A stretch of DNA of 6,955 nt, taken from an uncultured Bacilli bacterium (GTDB lineage: Bacteria > Bacillota_I > Bacilli_A > RF39 > UBA660). Every line of letters begins with the position of its first letter. The first letter of the stretch is position 1. A program made the position numbers and the translations under genes. Location of the stretch: the NCBI GenBank assembly GCA_947630585.1, contig CANRIE010000036.1:1-6955 (forward strand), given 5' to 3'. A model generated the notes under the pieces. The model searched no databases. It worked only from the letters and a program-made list of their open reading frames with translations, and was not told where the DNA came from. This document shows positions 1 through 5,819 of the stretch, one piece after another.

Positions 1-12
1 TGAATTTTTAAA

Positions 13-45
13 AGCTCAAACCCTTGCTATTATTGGGTTTGAGCT
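13..45. terminator. Strong hairpin, possible terminator of an upstream gene
   Basis: Bases 13-23 (AGCTCAAACCC) and 35-45 (GGGTTTGAGCT) are perfect 11-bp complements around an 11-base loop. The right side is followed by an A-run rather than a T-run. Read leftward, the stem is followed by TTTAAAAATTC, a modest U-tract. It may end a gene lying left of the window, but the direction is uncertain. A weaker inverted repeat (GGTTAAA at 48-54, TTTAACC at 69-75) lies just beyond it. Confidence 0.45.
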
Positions 46-125
46 ATGGTTAAAAAAATTTTCATGTCTTTAACCTGTGATTTTTGTTAATTTGTGAATT
101 TATCCTGAATTAAATCACTAAAATA

Positions 126-167
126 TTGATTAAATAGAAATTAATAGTTATAATTAAATAAAGGAGG
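126..167 (+). promoter_or_regulatory. Sigma-A-type promoter and ribosome binding site for the SIMPL gene
   Basis: TTGATT (126-131) and a perfect TATAAT (149-154) are separated by 17 bases. Transcription would start near 161, which leaves an untranslated leader of only about a dozen bases made up mostly of the Shine-Dalgarno AGGAGG (162-167). The ATG follows at 173. Confidence 0.75.
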
Positions 168-172
168 ATGTT

Positions 173-820
173 ATGGAAATAATTGTTATGGGGAATGGTA
201 AAAAAATTATAACTCCTGATGAAGTAGTTTTAAATTTAGATTTTATTACGAAAGGTTATAGTTATGATGAAGTATTAACAAATGGTAGTCATAATGTTAA
301 ATTGTTTGTTAATGATATTTTAATACCTAATAATTTTAAAGAAACAGATTTGAAAACTAGAAATTATGTTATTAAAGAGGAGAAAAAATATAATAATACA
401 AGAGGAGAATATATAGATGATGGTTATTCTTATAACCAAAGTGCAATTTTAAAATTTGATTATGATAAAGAAAAAATGGCTAAGTTAATGATAGAAATAT
501 CAAAACTTGCTAATGCTCCTAAGAGCGTTGTTAACTTTAAAGTTAAAGATGAAGAAAAATACCATAAAGAAGTGTTAAACTTAGCTTATCAAGATGCTAA
601 AGATAAAGCTTTAATTATTGCAACATCAGCTGGTAAAACGTTAAAAGATCCCGTTAAAGTAAGTTTTCAGCCGTTTGAAGAATATTCTGAATCTCAAATC
701 GATTCTGATTGCTTATACGAAAGAGCTATGTGTATAAAAACAGATGATATTACGTCAACATTTACACCAATGGATATAGAAATAAGTGAAAATTTATATT
801 GTATTTTTAGGGCTGAATAA
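173..820 (+). CDS. SIMPL (DUF541) domain-containing protein
   Basis: The 215-residue protein matches the SIMPL/DUF541 fold by pattern. It opens with a short beta strand ending in Gly-x-Gly (IVMGNGK, residues 4-10) and a 'PDEV' turn at 15-18. A 'D-x-K-T' motif (DLKTRNY, 59-65) and 'YNQSAILKF' (87-95) follow, then a helix rich in Ala and Lys ('AYQDAKDKALIIATSAGK', 138-155). The family builds oligomeric shells or rings, and most members are exported or periplasmic. This one has no signal peptide or membrane segment, so it should be cytoplasmic. The start at 173 is fixed by AGGAGG five bases upstream. A second gene starts 13 bases after its stop and is probably co-transcribed. In eukaryotes SIMPL is named for a signalling partner; no bacterial role can be assigned from sequence. 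Confidence 0.8.
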   Translation: MEIIVMGNGKKIITPDEVVLNLDFITKGYSYDEVLTNGSHNVKLFVNDILIPNNFKETDLKTRNYVIKEEKKYNNTRGEYIDDGYSYNQSAILKFDYDKEKMAKLMIEISKLANAPKSVVNFKVKDEEKYHKEVLNLAYQDAKDKALIIATSAGKTLKDPVKVSFQPFEEYSESQIDSDCLYERAMCIKTDDITSTFTPMDIEISENLYCIFRAE

Positions 821-833
821 GAAAGGTTAATTT

Positions 834-1264
834 ATGAGTGATTATGATAAAGAAGTAAAAAACAATGAAAAAAGAAATGGGAGTTTGATAATTATTTACA
901 ACAAAAAAATTTAAGTAATAAAACAATTTCTAATCATTTATCAAATGTTGATTTCTATTTAAATAATTATTTAGTATATTATGATGTTATTAAAATGGAA
1001 GATGGTGTTTCTGAGTTAGGAGGATTCTTAGGTGATTGGTTTATTAGAAAATGTATGTGGTCGACTGAAAGTACTGTAAGATCAACAGCAGCAAGCATTA
1101 AAAAATTTTATCAATGTATGTTAGAATTAAATCATATTAGTGAGGATGATTATAAATTTGTTGCTGATACTATTAAAGAAGACCTTCCAGATTGGGTAAA
1201 AAATGTTAATAAATATAATTCTTTTGATGAAGATGATTTTGAGGAAGAGGATATTTGGATTTAA
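834..1264 (+). CDS. Small protein like a tyrosine-recombinase core-binding (SAM-like) domain, frame broken by 1 nt
   Basis: Translation should begin at ATG 834, seven bases after GAAAGG (821-826). That frame reads MSDYDKEVKNNEK and then stops at 912. From base 869 a second frame is open to the stop at 1262-1264. Its first ATG inside is at 995, which would give only 89 residues. Adding one A to the six-A run at 868-873 joins the two frames into a 143-residue protein. Helices with 'LSNKTISNHLSNVDFYLNNYL' character and 'FLGDWFIRK…TAASIKKFYQCM' resemble the N-terminal DNA-binding domain of XerC/D-type integrases. No catalytic domain (R-H-R-Y) is present, and the tail is very acidic (residues 132-140). 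A short acidic stand-alone domain like this could bind DNA or a partner protein, which is inference. The break may be real decay, slippage on the A-run, or a sequencing error. Confidence 0.65.
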
Positions 1265-1267
1265 AAA

Positions 1268-1289
1268 TATCCACCATTAATGGTGGATA
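1268..1289. repeat. Perfect 22-bp palindrome after the recombinase-like gene
   Basis: The half-site TATCCACCATT (1268-1278) is followed at once by its exact complement (1279-1289). As RNA it forms a hairpin with a GC-rich stem and a four-base loop. Rightward it is followed by AAAA, so it is a poor terminator for the gene upstream. Leftward it is followed by TTTTTAA and could be a second terminator for ldh. It could equally be a site for a dimeric DNA-binding protein. Confidence 0.6.
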
Positions 1290-1318
1290 AAAATTTAAAT
1301 AATCATATAATAAAGTAG

Positions 1319-1342
1319 AAAAGTCACGGGATGTGGCTTTTT
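1319..1342. terminator. Bidirectional terminator between the recombinase-like gene and ldh
   Basis: AAAAGTCAC (1319-1327) pairs with GTGGCTTTT (1333-1341), nine pairs including one G-U, around the loop GGGAT. T-runs lie on the right (1338-1342) and, read leftward, on the complementary side. The ldh stop codon (1341-1343) overlaps its edge, so the hairpin serves both converging transcripts. Confidence 0.7.
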
Positions 1343-2255
1343 ATTCATATTCTTTTTTCAAAATATCAATTGATGCTAAAAATAAATCTTGTTCTTCACT
1401 TGTTAAATTAAGTCTTATTTTTTCTCGAACACCATCTTTATTAATAATTGCTGGTTCACTTATAAAAACATCATATTTATCATCATAACAAGAAACAGTG
1501 ATAATAGTATTTTCATCGCCTAAAATAGCATTAGTAATTTTAACTAAACAAACACCTATTCCAAAATTAGTAAATCCCTTTCTCTCAATTATTTTATAAG
1601 CAGAATCACGGACATCAAGATAAATTTCCGTAAGTTCCTCGTCTTTTAAATAATTACTAATTGGATTAAGACCAACAGTTGCATTACTCCAAGGAACAAA
1701 TTCACTATCACCATGTTCACCTATTACATAAGCATGAACATTATTAGGATTTATTTTTAATTTATTACCTATTAAATAACGAAGACGAGATGTATCAAGA
1801 GAGGTTCCTGAACCTATAACCTGATTAGTTTTAAAATCGGGATTTTTTAGTTTAGCATATTTATAAACTAAACTAGTCATAATGTCAAGAGGATTAGTTG
1901 CAATTAAAAATACGCCATCAAAACCATTATCCATAACTTTATTGGTAATATCCTTAATAATTTCTTTATTTTTACTAATTAAATCAAGTCTCGTTTCACC
2001 AGGCTTTTGATTTAATCCTGCTGTAATACAAACAATTTTAGCATTTCTAACATCATCATAATCTCCTACTCTAATTTTTAATTTTGAAGGTGCAAAAGCG
2101 AGAGAATGATTTAAATCCATAACATCTCCCATGGCTTTATCTTTGTTTGTATCAATTATAACTAATTCACTTACTTTTGTTCGTTGATTTATAATTGCAT
2201 AAGCATAACTAGATCCAACATTTCCACATCCAATCAAAACAACTTTATTATTCAT
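1341..2255 (-). CDS. ldh: L-lactate dehydrogenase
   Basis: This NAD-dependent cytoplasmic enzyme interconverts pyruvate and L-lactate and regenerates NAD+ in fermentation. The 304 residues show the whole family pattern. They include the dinucleotide-binding GCGNVG (9-14), the NAD ribose-binding Asp35, and 'TAGLNQKPGETR' with the specificity Gln83 and loop Arg89 (dogfish 102 and 109). They also include 'ATNPLDI' (119-125), Asp154 and Arg157 (168 and 171), and the catalytic His181 in GEHGD (195). Gln83 in NQKPGE marks lactate rather than malate specificity. Arg159 and His174 match the Arg173/His188 pair that binds fructose-1,6-bisphosphate in bacterial enzymes, so allosteric activation is likely. 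The length is slightly below the usual 310-320. AAAGG lies about ten bases before the ATG. The gene is divergent from the permease and looks monocistronic, with the hairpin at its stop codon. Confidence 0.97.
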   Translation of the reverse strand: MNNKVVLIGCGNVGSSYAYAIINQRTKVSELVIIDTNKDKAMGDVMDLNHSLAFAPSKLKIRVGDYDDVRNAKIVCITAGLNQKPGETRLDLISKNKEIIKDITNKVMDNGFDGVFLIATNPLDIMTSLVYKYAKLKNPDFKTNQVIGSGTSLDTSRLRYLIGNKLKINPNNVHAYVIGEHGDSEFVPWSNATVGLNPISNYLKDEELTEIYLDVRDSAYKIIERKGFTNFGIGVCLVKITNAILGDENTIITVSCYDDKYDVFISEPAIINKDGVREKIRLNLTSEEQDLFLASIDILKKEYE

Positions 2256-2277
2256 AATATCCTATCCTTTCAATTAT

Positions 2278-2283
2278 ATTATA
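2278..2283 (-). promoter_or_regulatory. -10 element of the ldh promoter
   Basis: On the minus strand these bases read TATAAT, 22 bases before the ldh start codon. No good -35 box is visible at 16-18 bases spacing (TATTAA is the best), so the promoter may need an activator or be modest in strength. Confidence 0.5.
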
Positions 2284-2345
2284 ACCTATCTTTTACTTAA
2301 TTAATAGTTTTTTTTAGTTTTTATGTGAAATTAATGTGAAATAAG

Positions 2346-2387
2346 TTGATTTTAGTGAAAAAAGTATTATATAATTGTTATGGGAGG
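2346..2387 (+). promoter_or_regulatory. Promoter and ribosome binding site of the permease gene
   Basis: TTGATT (2346-2351) and TATAAT (2370-2375) are 18 bases apart. Transcription would begin near 2382, at the Shine-Dalgarno GGGAGG (2382-2387) itself. This sets the translation start at ATG 2393. An in-frame TTG at 2375 overlaps the -10 box and cannot be the start if this promoter is used. Confidence 0.65.
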
Positions 2388-2392
2388 TCATA

Positions 2393-3844
2393 ATGAAAAA
2401 GAATAACACATTAAAGGTACTATTAATTACAATTATAGTAGCGTTTTTACTAACATGGATTTTACCAATTGCTTATTATAATAATGGTATAATGGGTGGA
2501 TTTAGTGAATTTACTAATTTAGAATTTCGATATCCAGCAGGAATATTTGATATTTTAGGTTATCCACTTATTATTTTAACTTCTTATTTTATGCATCCAA
2601 CATTATATATTCTAGCAGTAGGTGCTTTCTATGGAGTATTCGAACAAACTGGTGCTTATCGAAAAATTAGCGATAAGATTGCAAAATTATTTAAAGGAAA
2701 AGAGATTATCTTTTTTGCAACTGTTGTTGCTTTACTTTCAACAATTGTAGCATTCTGTGGTTTCAGTTATGAGCTTATCTTTGTTTTACCACTTCTTGCC
2801 TCAATCATTCTTTTAATGGGATATGATCGAATAACTGTTGCTATGACGTTAATTGGTTCAATTGCAGTTGGATTTGTTGGTTCATTATTTGCTAAAGGAA
2901 TAACTGGTACTTACATTGCAAGTTTAGGAACAAACTATACTGATTTAATTTGGTTTAGAGTAGCAATTTTAGTTATTGGTATTGCTTTATTAACTTTCAA
3001 TATAGTATGGCGATTAAAGAAAAAGTTTAGAAAAGATGATGAAACTAAAGAATTAATTGCTGAAAAGTATGAAGTTAAGAGTCGTAAAGGTAAAAAAAGA
3101 GCTATTTGGCCAGCAATTGTTATTTTTGATTTAGTTCTAATATTGATGATATTAGGTTCAATTGATTTCAATGGTGCATTTGGAGTTACAATTTTTGATA
3201 CATTTAATCAAAATGTTATGAACTTAAAGATTAGTGGTTATCCATTATTTGCTAATCTTATAGGCAAACAAGCCTTCTCCGGTGCAATTGGTACTTGGCT
3301 AGTAACAGATTTTACAATGTTCTTAGTAATTGCAACAATTATTTTAGCAATTACTTATCGAATTAAACCAAATGAAATCTTTGAAGGCTATAAAGAAGGA
3401 GCTAAGAAGTTTGCTTTATCAGCACTTCTTGTTTATCTGGCATTCTTAGTTTTAGTTCTATCAGTTAATCATCCATTTGTTTTAACTTTAATTAAACCAC
3501 TTATGGAAATAACTAATGGTTTTAATACGATAACTCTTTCTTTATCAAGCTTTATAGCTAGTGTATTCTATATTAATCCAGACTATACAGCATCAAACTT
3601 ATTACCTTATGTTATGAGTGTAATTCAAGATACTAGTGTTTATCCACTTGTTGAATTTATTTCACAAGCAATGCAAGGATTAGCTTTATTAATAGCACCT
3701 ACTAGTATTGTCCTATTAAGTGTTGTAAGTTATTTAAAAGTATCTTATAAAGATTGGATTAAAAACATTTGGAAATTCTTCTTAGAATTATTATTAATAG
3801 TATTTATATTATTCATTGTTATTATAATGTTTAATGTAGTATAA
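2393..3844 (+). CDS. Multi-pass membrane permease, YfcC/DcuC-like (ion transporter superfamily)
   Basis: A 483-residue integral membrane protein with about 11-13 hydrophobic segments, roughly at residues 8-28, 52-66, 69-85, 105-123, 126-143, 147-166, 186-206, 239-256, 305-322, 341-358, 425-450 and 460-481. A charged cytoplasmic loop (207-237) splits it into two halves. The C-terminal part, with 'QAMQGLALLIAPTS' (425-438) followed by 'YLKVSYKDWIKNIWKF', resembles the last conserved block of YfcC/ArcD-type carriers, where a Gly-rich re-entrant stretch and 'PTS' precede 'AxxxxxYxxWxKF'. Those carriers move carboxylates, amino acids or peptides across the cytoplasmic membrane with ions. The substrate here cannot be read from sequence. 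Its position divergent from ldh makes a fermentation-linked carboxylate possible, which is inference only. The start at 2393 is chosen from GGGAGG five bases upstream. The family call is less secure than the statement that it is a transporter. Confidence 0.6.
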   Translation: MKKNNTLKVLLITIIVAFLLTWILPIAYYNNGIMGGFSEFTNLEFRYPAGIFDILGYPLIILTSYFMHPTLYILAVGAFYGVFEQTGAYRKISDKIAKLFKGKEIIFFATVVALLSTIVAFCGFSYELIFVLPLLASIILLMGYDRITVAMTLIGSIAVGFVGSLFAKGITGTYIASLGTNYTDLIWFRVAILVIGIALLTFNIVWRLKKKFRKDDETKELIAEKYEVKSRKGKKRAIWPAIVIFDLVLILMILGSIDFNGAFGVTIFDTFNQNVMNLKISGYPLFANLIGKQAFSGAIGTWLVTDFTMFLVIATIILAITYRIKPNEIFEGYKEGAKKFALSALLVYLAFLVLVLSVNHPFVLTLIKPLMEITNGFNTITLSLSSFIASVFYINPDYTASNLLPYVMSVIQDTSVYPLVEFISQAMQGLALLIAPTSIVLLSVVSYLKVSYKDWIKNIWKFFLELLLIVFILFIVIIMFNVV

Positions 3845-3847
3845 AAC

Positions 3848-3876
3848 AAAAAAATTCGTGAAACGCGAATTTTTTT
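3848..3876. terminator. Bidirectional terminator between permease and DUF378 gene
   Basis: Bases 3848-3860 and 3864-3876 pair over 13 positions (one T-G) around an AAA loop. The core is ATTCGTG/CGCGAAT, flanked by seven A on the left and seven T on the right. It therefore has a U-tract in both directions. It starts four bases after the permease stop and overlaps the stop codon of the leftward gene. Confidence 0.85.
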
Positions 3877-4078
3877 ATTTTCCTTCTTTATACTCAGTAA
3901 ACAATAGACCAATATTTATTAACCCAGCAATACCAACAATTGTATAAACAATACGGCTTAATAAAGTCATATCTCCGAATATTGCTGCTACAAGGTCAAA
4001 ATCAAAAATTCCAATTAAGCCCCAATTAATTGCTCCAATTATTGTAAATACTAAGGCTATTTTTTGTAATATTTGCAT
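3875..4078 (-). CDS. DUF378 family small membrane protein
   Basis: A 67-residue protein with two predicted transmembrane helices (about 6-25 and 43-61) joined by a short loop 'FDFDLVAAIFGDMTLLSR'. The first helix carries 'GAINWGLIGIF' (15-25), the signature of DUF378 (YuzA-like) proteins, and the full length matches the family. The function of the family is unknown; members are predicted to sit in the cytoplasmic membrane. The start is fixed by an AGGAGGAG-type Shine-Dalgarno (4081-4088 on the plus strand) just before the ATG. The gene stands alone, divergent from the lipoprotein gene. It ends inside the hairpin it shares with the permease. Confidence 0.9.
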   Translation of the reverse strand: MQILQKIALVFTIIGAINWGLIGIFDFDLVAAIFGDMTLLSRIVYTIVGIAGLINIGLLFTEYKEGK

Positions 4079-4099
4079 AAACTCCTCCTATCACTAACT

Positions 4100-4105
4100 A
4101 TCATA
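4100..4105 (-). promoter_or_regulatory. Candidate -10 element of the DUF378 gene
   Basis: The minus strand reads TATGAT here, about 20 bases before the start codon. The hexamer 17 bases further upstream (TGAATA, 4123-4128) is a poor -35 and is part of the palindrome described separately. Confidence 0.4.
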
Positions 4106-4110
4106 AACAA

Positions 4111-4140
4111 AATATTTAAAATTATTCATGAATATTTAAA
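4111..4140. promoter_or_regulatory. Palindrome flanked by direct repeats in a divergent promoter region
   Basis: AATATTTAAA occurs at 4111-4120 and again at 4131-4140, 20 bp apart. The perfect 12-bp palindrome TATTCATGAATA (4123-4134) lies between and slightly over them. It sits where the -35 boxes of both divergent genes should be, a natural place for an operator. AT-rich DNA produces such repeats by chance fairly often, so function is a proposal. Confidence 0.35.
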
Positions 4141-4151
4141 AAACATTAAAA

Positions 4152-4180
4152 TATAATTAATTGAAAAGAATGAAAAGGGG
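4152..4180 (+). promoter_or_regulatory. -10 element and ribosome binding site of the lipoprotein gene
   Basis: TATAAT (4152-4157) is followed by AAAAGGGG (4173-4180), six bases before ATG 4187. No convincing -35 is present at the right distance (TGAATA at 4129-4134). Confidence 0.5.
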
Positions 4181-4186
4181 TTTTAA

Positions 4187-5299
4187 ATGAAAAAAATTTT
4201 AATTTTATTAGTAGTACTTGGTACTATCTTTATAACAGGATGTGGAAAAAATAATATTGATAATATATTTAAAGACTTAACTGATAAAATAAATAAATTA
4301 GATGCTTATACTTTAAATGGTAATTTAACAGTTAAAAACAATAATAATTCTTATAATTACAATGTAAGTGTTAGTTTCATGGCTAAAGATAAATTTCGAG
4401 TATCATTAGTTAATACGGCTAATAACCATGAGCAAGTAATTTTAAGGAATGATGATGGGGTATTTGTTCTTACGCCAAGTTTAAATAAGAGTTTCAAATT
4501 CCAAAGTGATTGGCCATATAATAATTCTCAGATTTACTTACTTGCATCAATTATTGATGATTTAAATAATGATAGTAAACTAACTAAAGAAGAAAAAGAT
4601 TCGATGTATATATTTACAAGTACAGTTAATTATCCAAATAATCCTAATTTAATAAAACAAAAAGTTACAGTAGATAAAGATTTAAAAATTACAAAAGTTG
4701 AAGTTCTAAATCAAAATGATGAAGCTGAAATGACTTTTGATATAACTAATATTGATTATAATCCAACTTTTGATGAGGCATATTTTGAAGTAAATAGTAT
4801 TATAAATACTAATACCAATAATAATCCTAATCCAAATACAAATAATAACAATTCAAATAATAATCAAACAACCGAAGATAATAAAGAAACAACAGATAAT
4901 AACAAAGAAAATAATACAACTGATAATAATAAAACAACTGAAACAGCAACTTTAGAAGACATTATTTATCCATTATATTTGCCAACAGGAACAGTTTTAG
5001 AAGAACAAGAAAAAGTTAGTAAAACTGATGGTGAACGAGTAATTTTAACTTTCAGTGGGGATAAAAGTTTTACTTTAGTTGAAGAAACAGCAACACCTTC
5101 TAAAGAATTTACAGTTGTTCCAACTTATGGGGAACCATTACAAGTAAATGATACAATTGGAGCTGTAACTGATAATTCTCTTAATTGGACAAGTAATAAT
5201 ATTGAATACTATATTGTATCAGATGTTATGAGTTCTAAAGAATTATTAGAAATTGCTAATTCAATTTCAACTGATGCATCTGTTGCAGCTTTAAAATAA
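4187..5299 (+). CDS. Lipoprotein with LolA/YdcC-like domain, Asn/Thr-rich linker and DUF4367-like C-terminal domain
   Basis: The 370-residue precursor has a lipoprotein signal peptide ending in ITGC, so Cys19 should be lipidated and the protein anchored on the outer face of the membrane. Residues about 25-204 alternate beta strands in the manner of LolA-like folds found in Gram-positive lipoproteins such as YdcC and GerS ('LNGNLTVKNNN', 'FRVSLVN', 'VILRNDDGVFVLTPSLNKSFKFQSDWP'). A low-complexity Asn/Thr linker spans about 207-254 (4805-4948). The C-terminal part, 256-370, resembles DUF4367: 'YPLYLPTGT', a 'LTFSGDKSFTLVEE' strand, 'LNWTSNNIEYYIVSD', then a final helix 'SKELLEIANSI'. Such domains also occur on anti-sigma-factor-like and germination lipoproteins. 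The role is probably in the envelope, perhaps as a lipid- or peptide-binding scaffold, but no substrate can be named. The gene is monocistronic and its stop abuts the next, convergent gene. Confidence 0.75.
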   Translation: MKKILILLVVLGTIFITGCGKNNIDNIFKDLTDKINKLDAYTLNGNLTVKNNNNSYNYNVSVSFMAKDKFRVSLVNTANNHEQVILRNDDGVFVLTPSLNKSFKFQSDWPYNNSQIYLLASIIDDLNNDSKLTKEEKDSMYIFTSTVNYPNNPNLIKQKVTVDKDLKITKVEVLNQNDEAEMTFDITNIDYNPTFDEAYFEVNSIINTNTNNNPNPNTNNNNSNNNQTTEDNKETTDNNKENNTTDNNKTTETATLEDIIYPLYLPTGTVLEEQEKVSKTDGERVILTFSGDKSFTLVEETATPSKEFTVVPTYGEPLQVNDTIGAVTDNSLNWTSNNIEYYIVSDVMSSKELLEIANSISTDASVAALK

Positions 5300-5602
5300 T
5301 TAATTAGGCATTATTTCTATAATATTATAACGTTCAAAATAACTATTATATTCATTCAATATATAGTTATTTTTTAAATGTATTTTTTTTAAATAAGTAG
5401 ATATAGTATATAATGTACCTATAAAAATACCATTTATATAAATTAATATTCTCTTCCCTTTAAATTTAATTTTATTGTCACTTATAACTTTATTAACATA
5501 ATTATAAATATCAGAATCATTATTTTGATTAAAATCTATATTATATAAAAATTTAATATCTAATACTAATTCATCTTTATTTATTTTATATTTAGTTTTC
5601 AT
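5300..5602 (-). CDS. Small protein of unknown function
   Basis: I do not recognise this 100-residue frame. It has no signal peptide. Its best-formed part is 'KFKGKRILIYINGIFIGTLYT' (roughly 46-66), which reads like two beta strands around an Asn-Gly turn and argues that the gene is real. The rest is rich in Asn, Ile, Tyr and Lys. The stop codon directly follows the stop of the convergent lipoprotein gene with no base between. No clear Shine-Dalgarno precedes the ATG. A possible promoter on the minus strand is TTCACT (5656-5661) and TGTATA (5632-5637), 18 bases apart. It is even more AT-rich than its neighbours. A chance open frame cannot be excluded. Confidence 0.5.
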   Translation of the reverse strand: MKTKYKINKDELVLDIKFLYNIDFNQNNDSDIYNYVNKVISDNKIKFKGKRILIYINGIFIGTLYTISTYLKKIHLKNNYILNEYNSYFERYNIIEIMPN

Positions 5603-5783
5603 ATTAATATTTTGTTATAAGTTTTAATTTTTATACAAAATCATAAAAAAAATATAGTGAATTTGGCTGTTTTTGGTCCTATTTTCTTGTATCATATTTA
5701 TATAAGTGAACGAATATCACCTTTTTTTAATCTTAAATAATTATAAAATATGAAATAAAAAAAATAAAAATTTTTCGGTAAAA
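5603..5783. other. AT-rich intergenic stretch without a gene
   Basis: No gene or RNA is visible. The stretch holds the possible leftward promoter of the small gene and a weak GTGA/TCAC hairpin with a T-run (5706-5728). Next to the Rpn promoter lies a tract of A- and T-runs (about 5754-5776) that could act as an UP element. Confidence 0.5.
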
Positions 5784-5812
5784 TTGACTTTTTTTCGTGT
5801 ATATTATATATA
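5784..5812 (+). promoter_or_regulatory. Strong sigma-A-type promoter of the Rpn leader and gene
   Basis: TTGACT (5784-5789) and TATATA (5807-5812) are 17 bases apart, with an A/T-tract just upstream. Transcription would start near 5819-5820, right at the first base of the foldable leader. AGGAGG at 5813-5818 would then lie outside the transcript and is not a ribosome site for the nuclease. Confidence 0.6.
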
Positions 5813-5819
5813 GGAGGAT

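Noticed and set aside
2323..2342. Rex (redox repressor) operator near ldh
   Set aside because: The TGTGAA elements are direct repeats, not the inverted pair that Rex needs.
2375..2392. Upstream TTG start for the permease, adding six residues
   Set aside because: It overlaps the TATAAT box, and the ATG at 2393 has a good Shine-Dalgarno at proper spacing.
2935..3171. Leftward 78-codon open frame
   Set aside because: It lies wholly inside the permease gene on the opposite strand, has no ribosome site, and its composition is that expected of antisense to membrane-protein codons.
5706..5728. GTGA/TCAC hairpin followed by seven T, as a terminator
   Set aside because: The stem is only four pairs, and no rightward gene ends before it.
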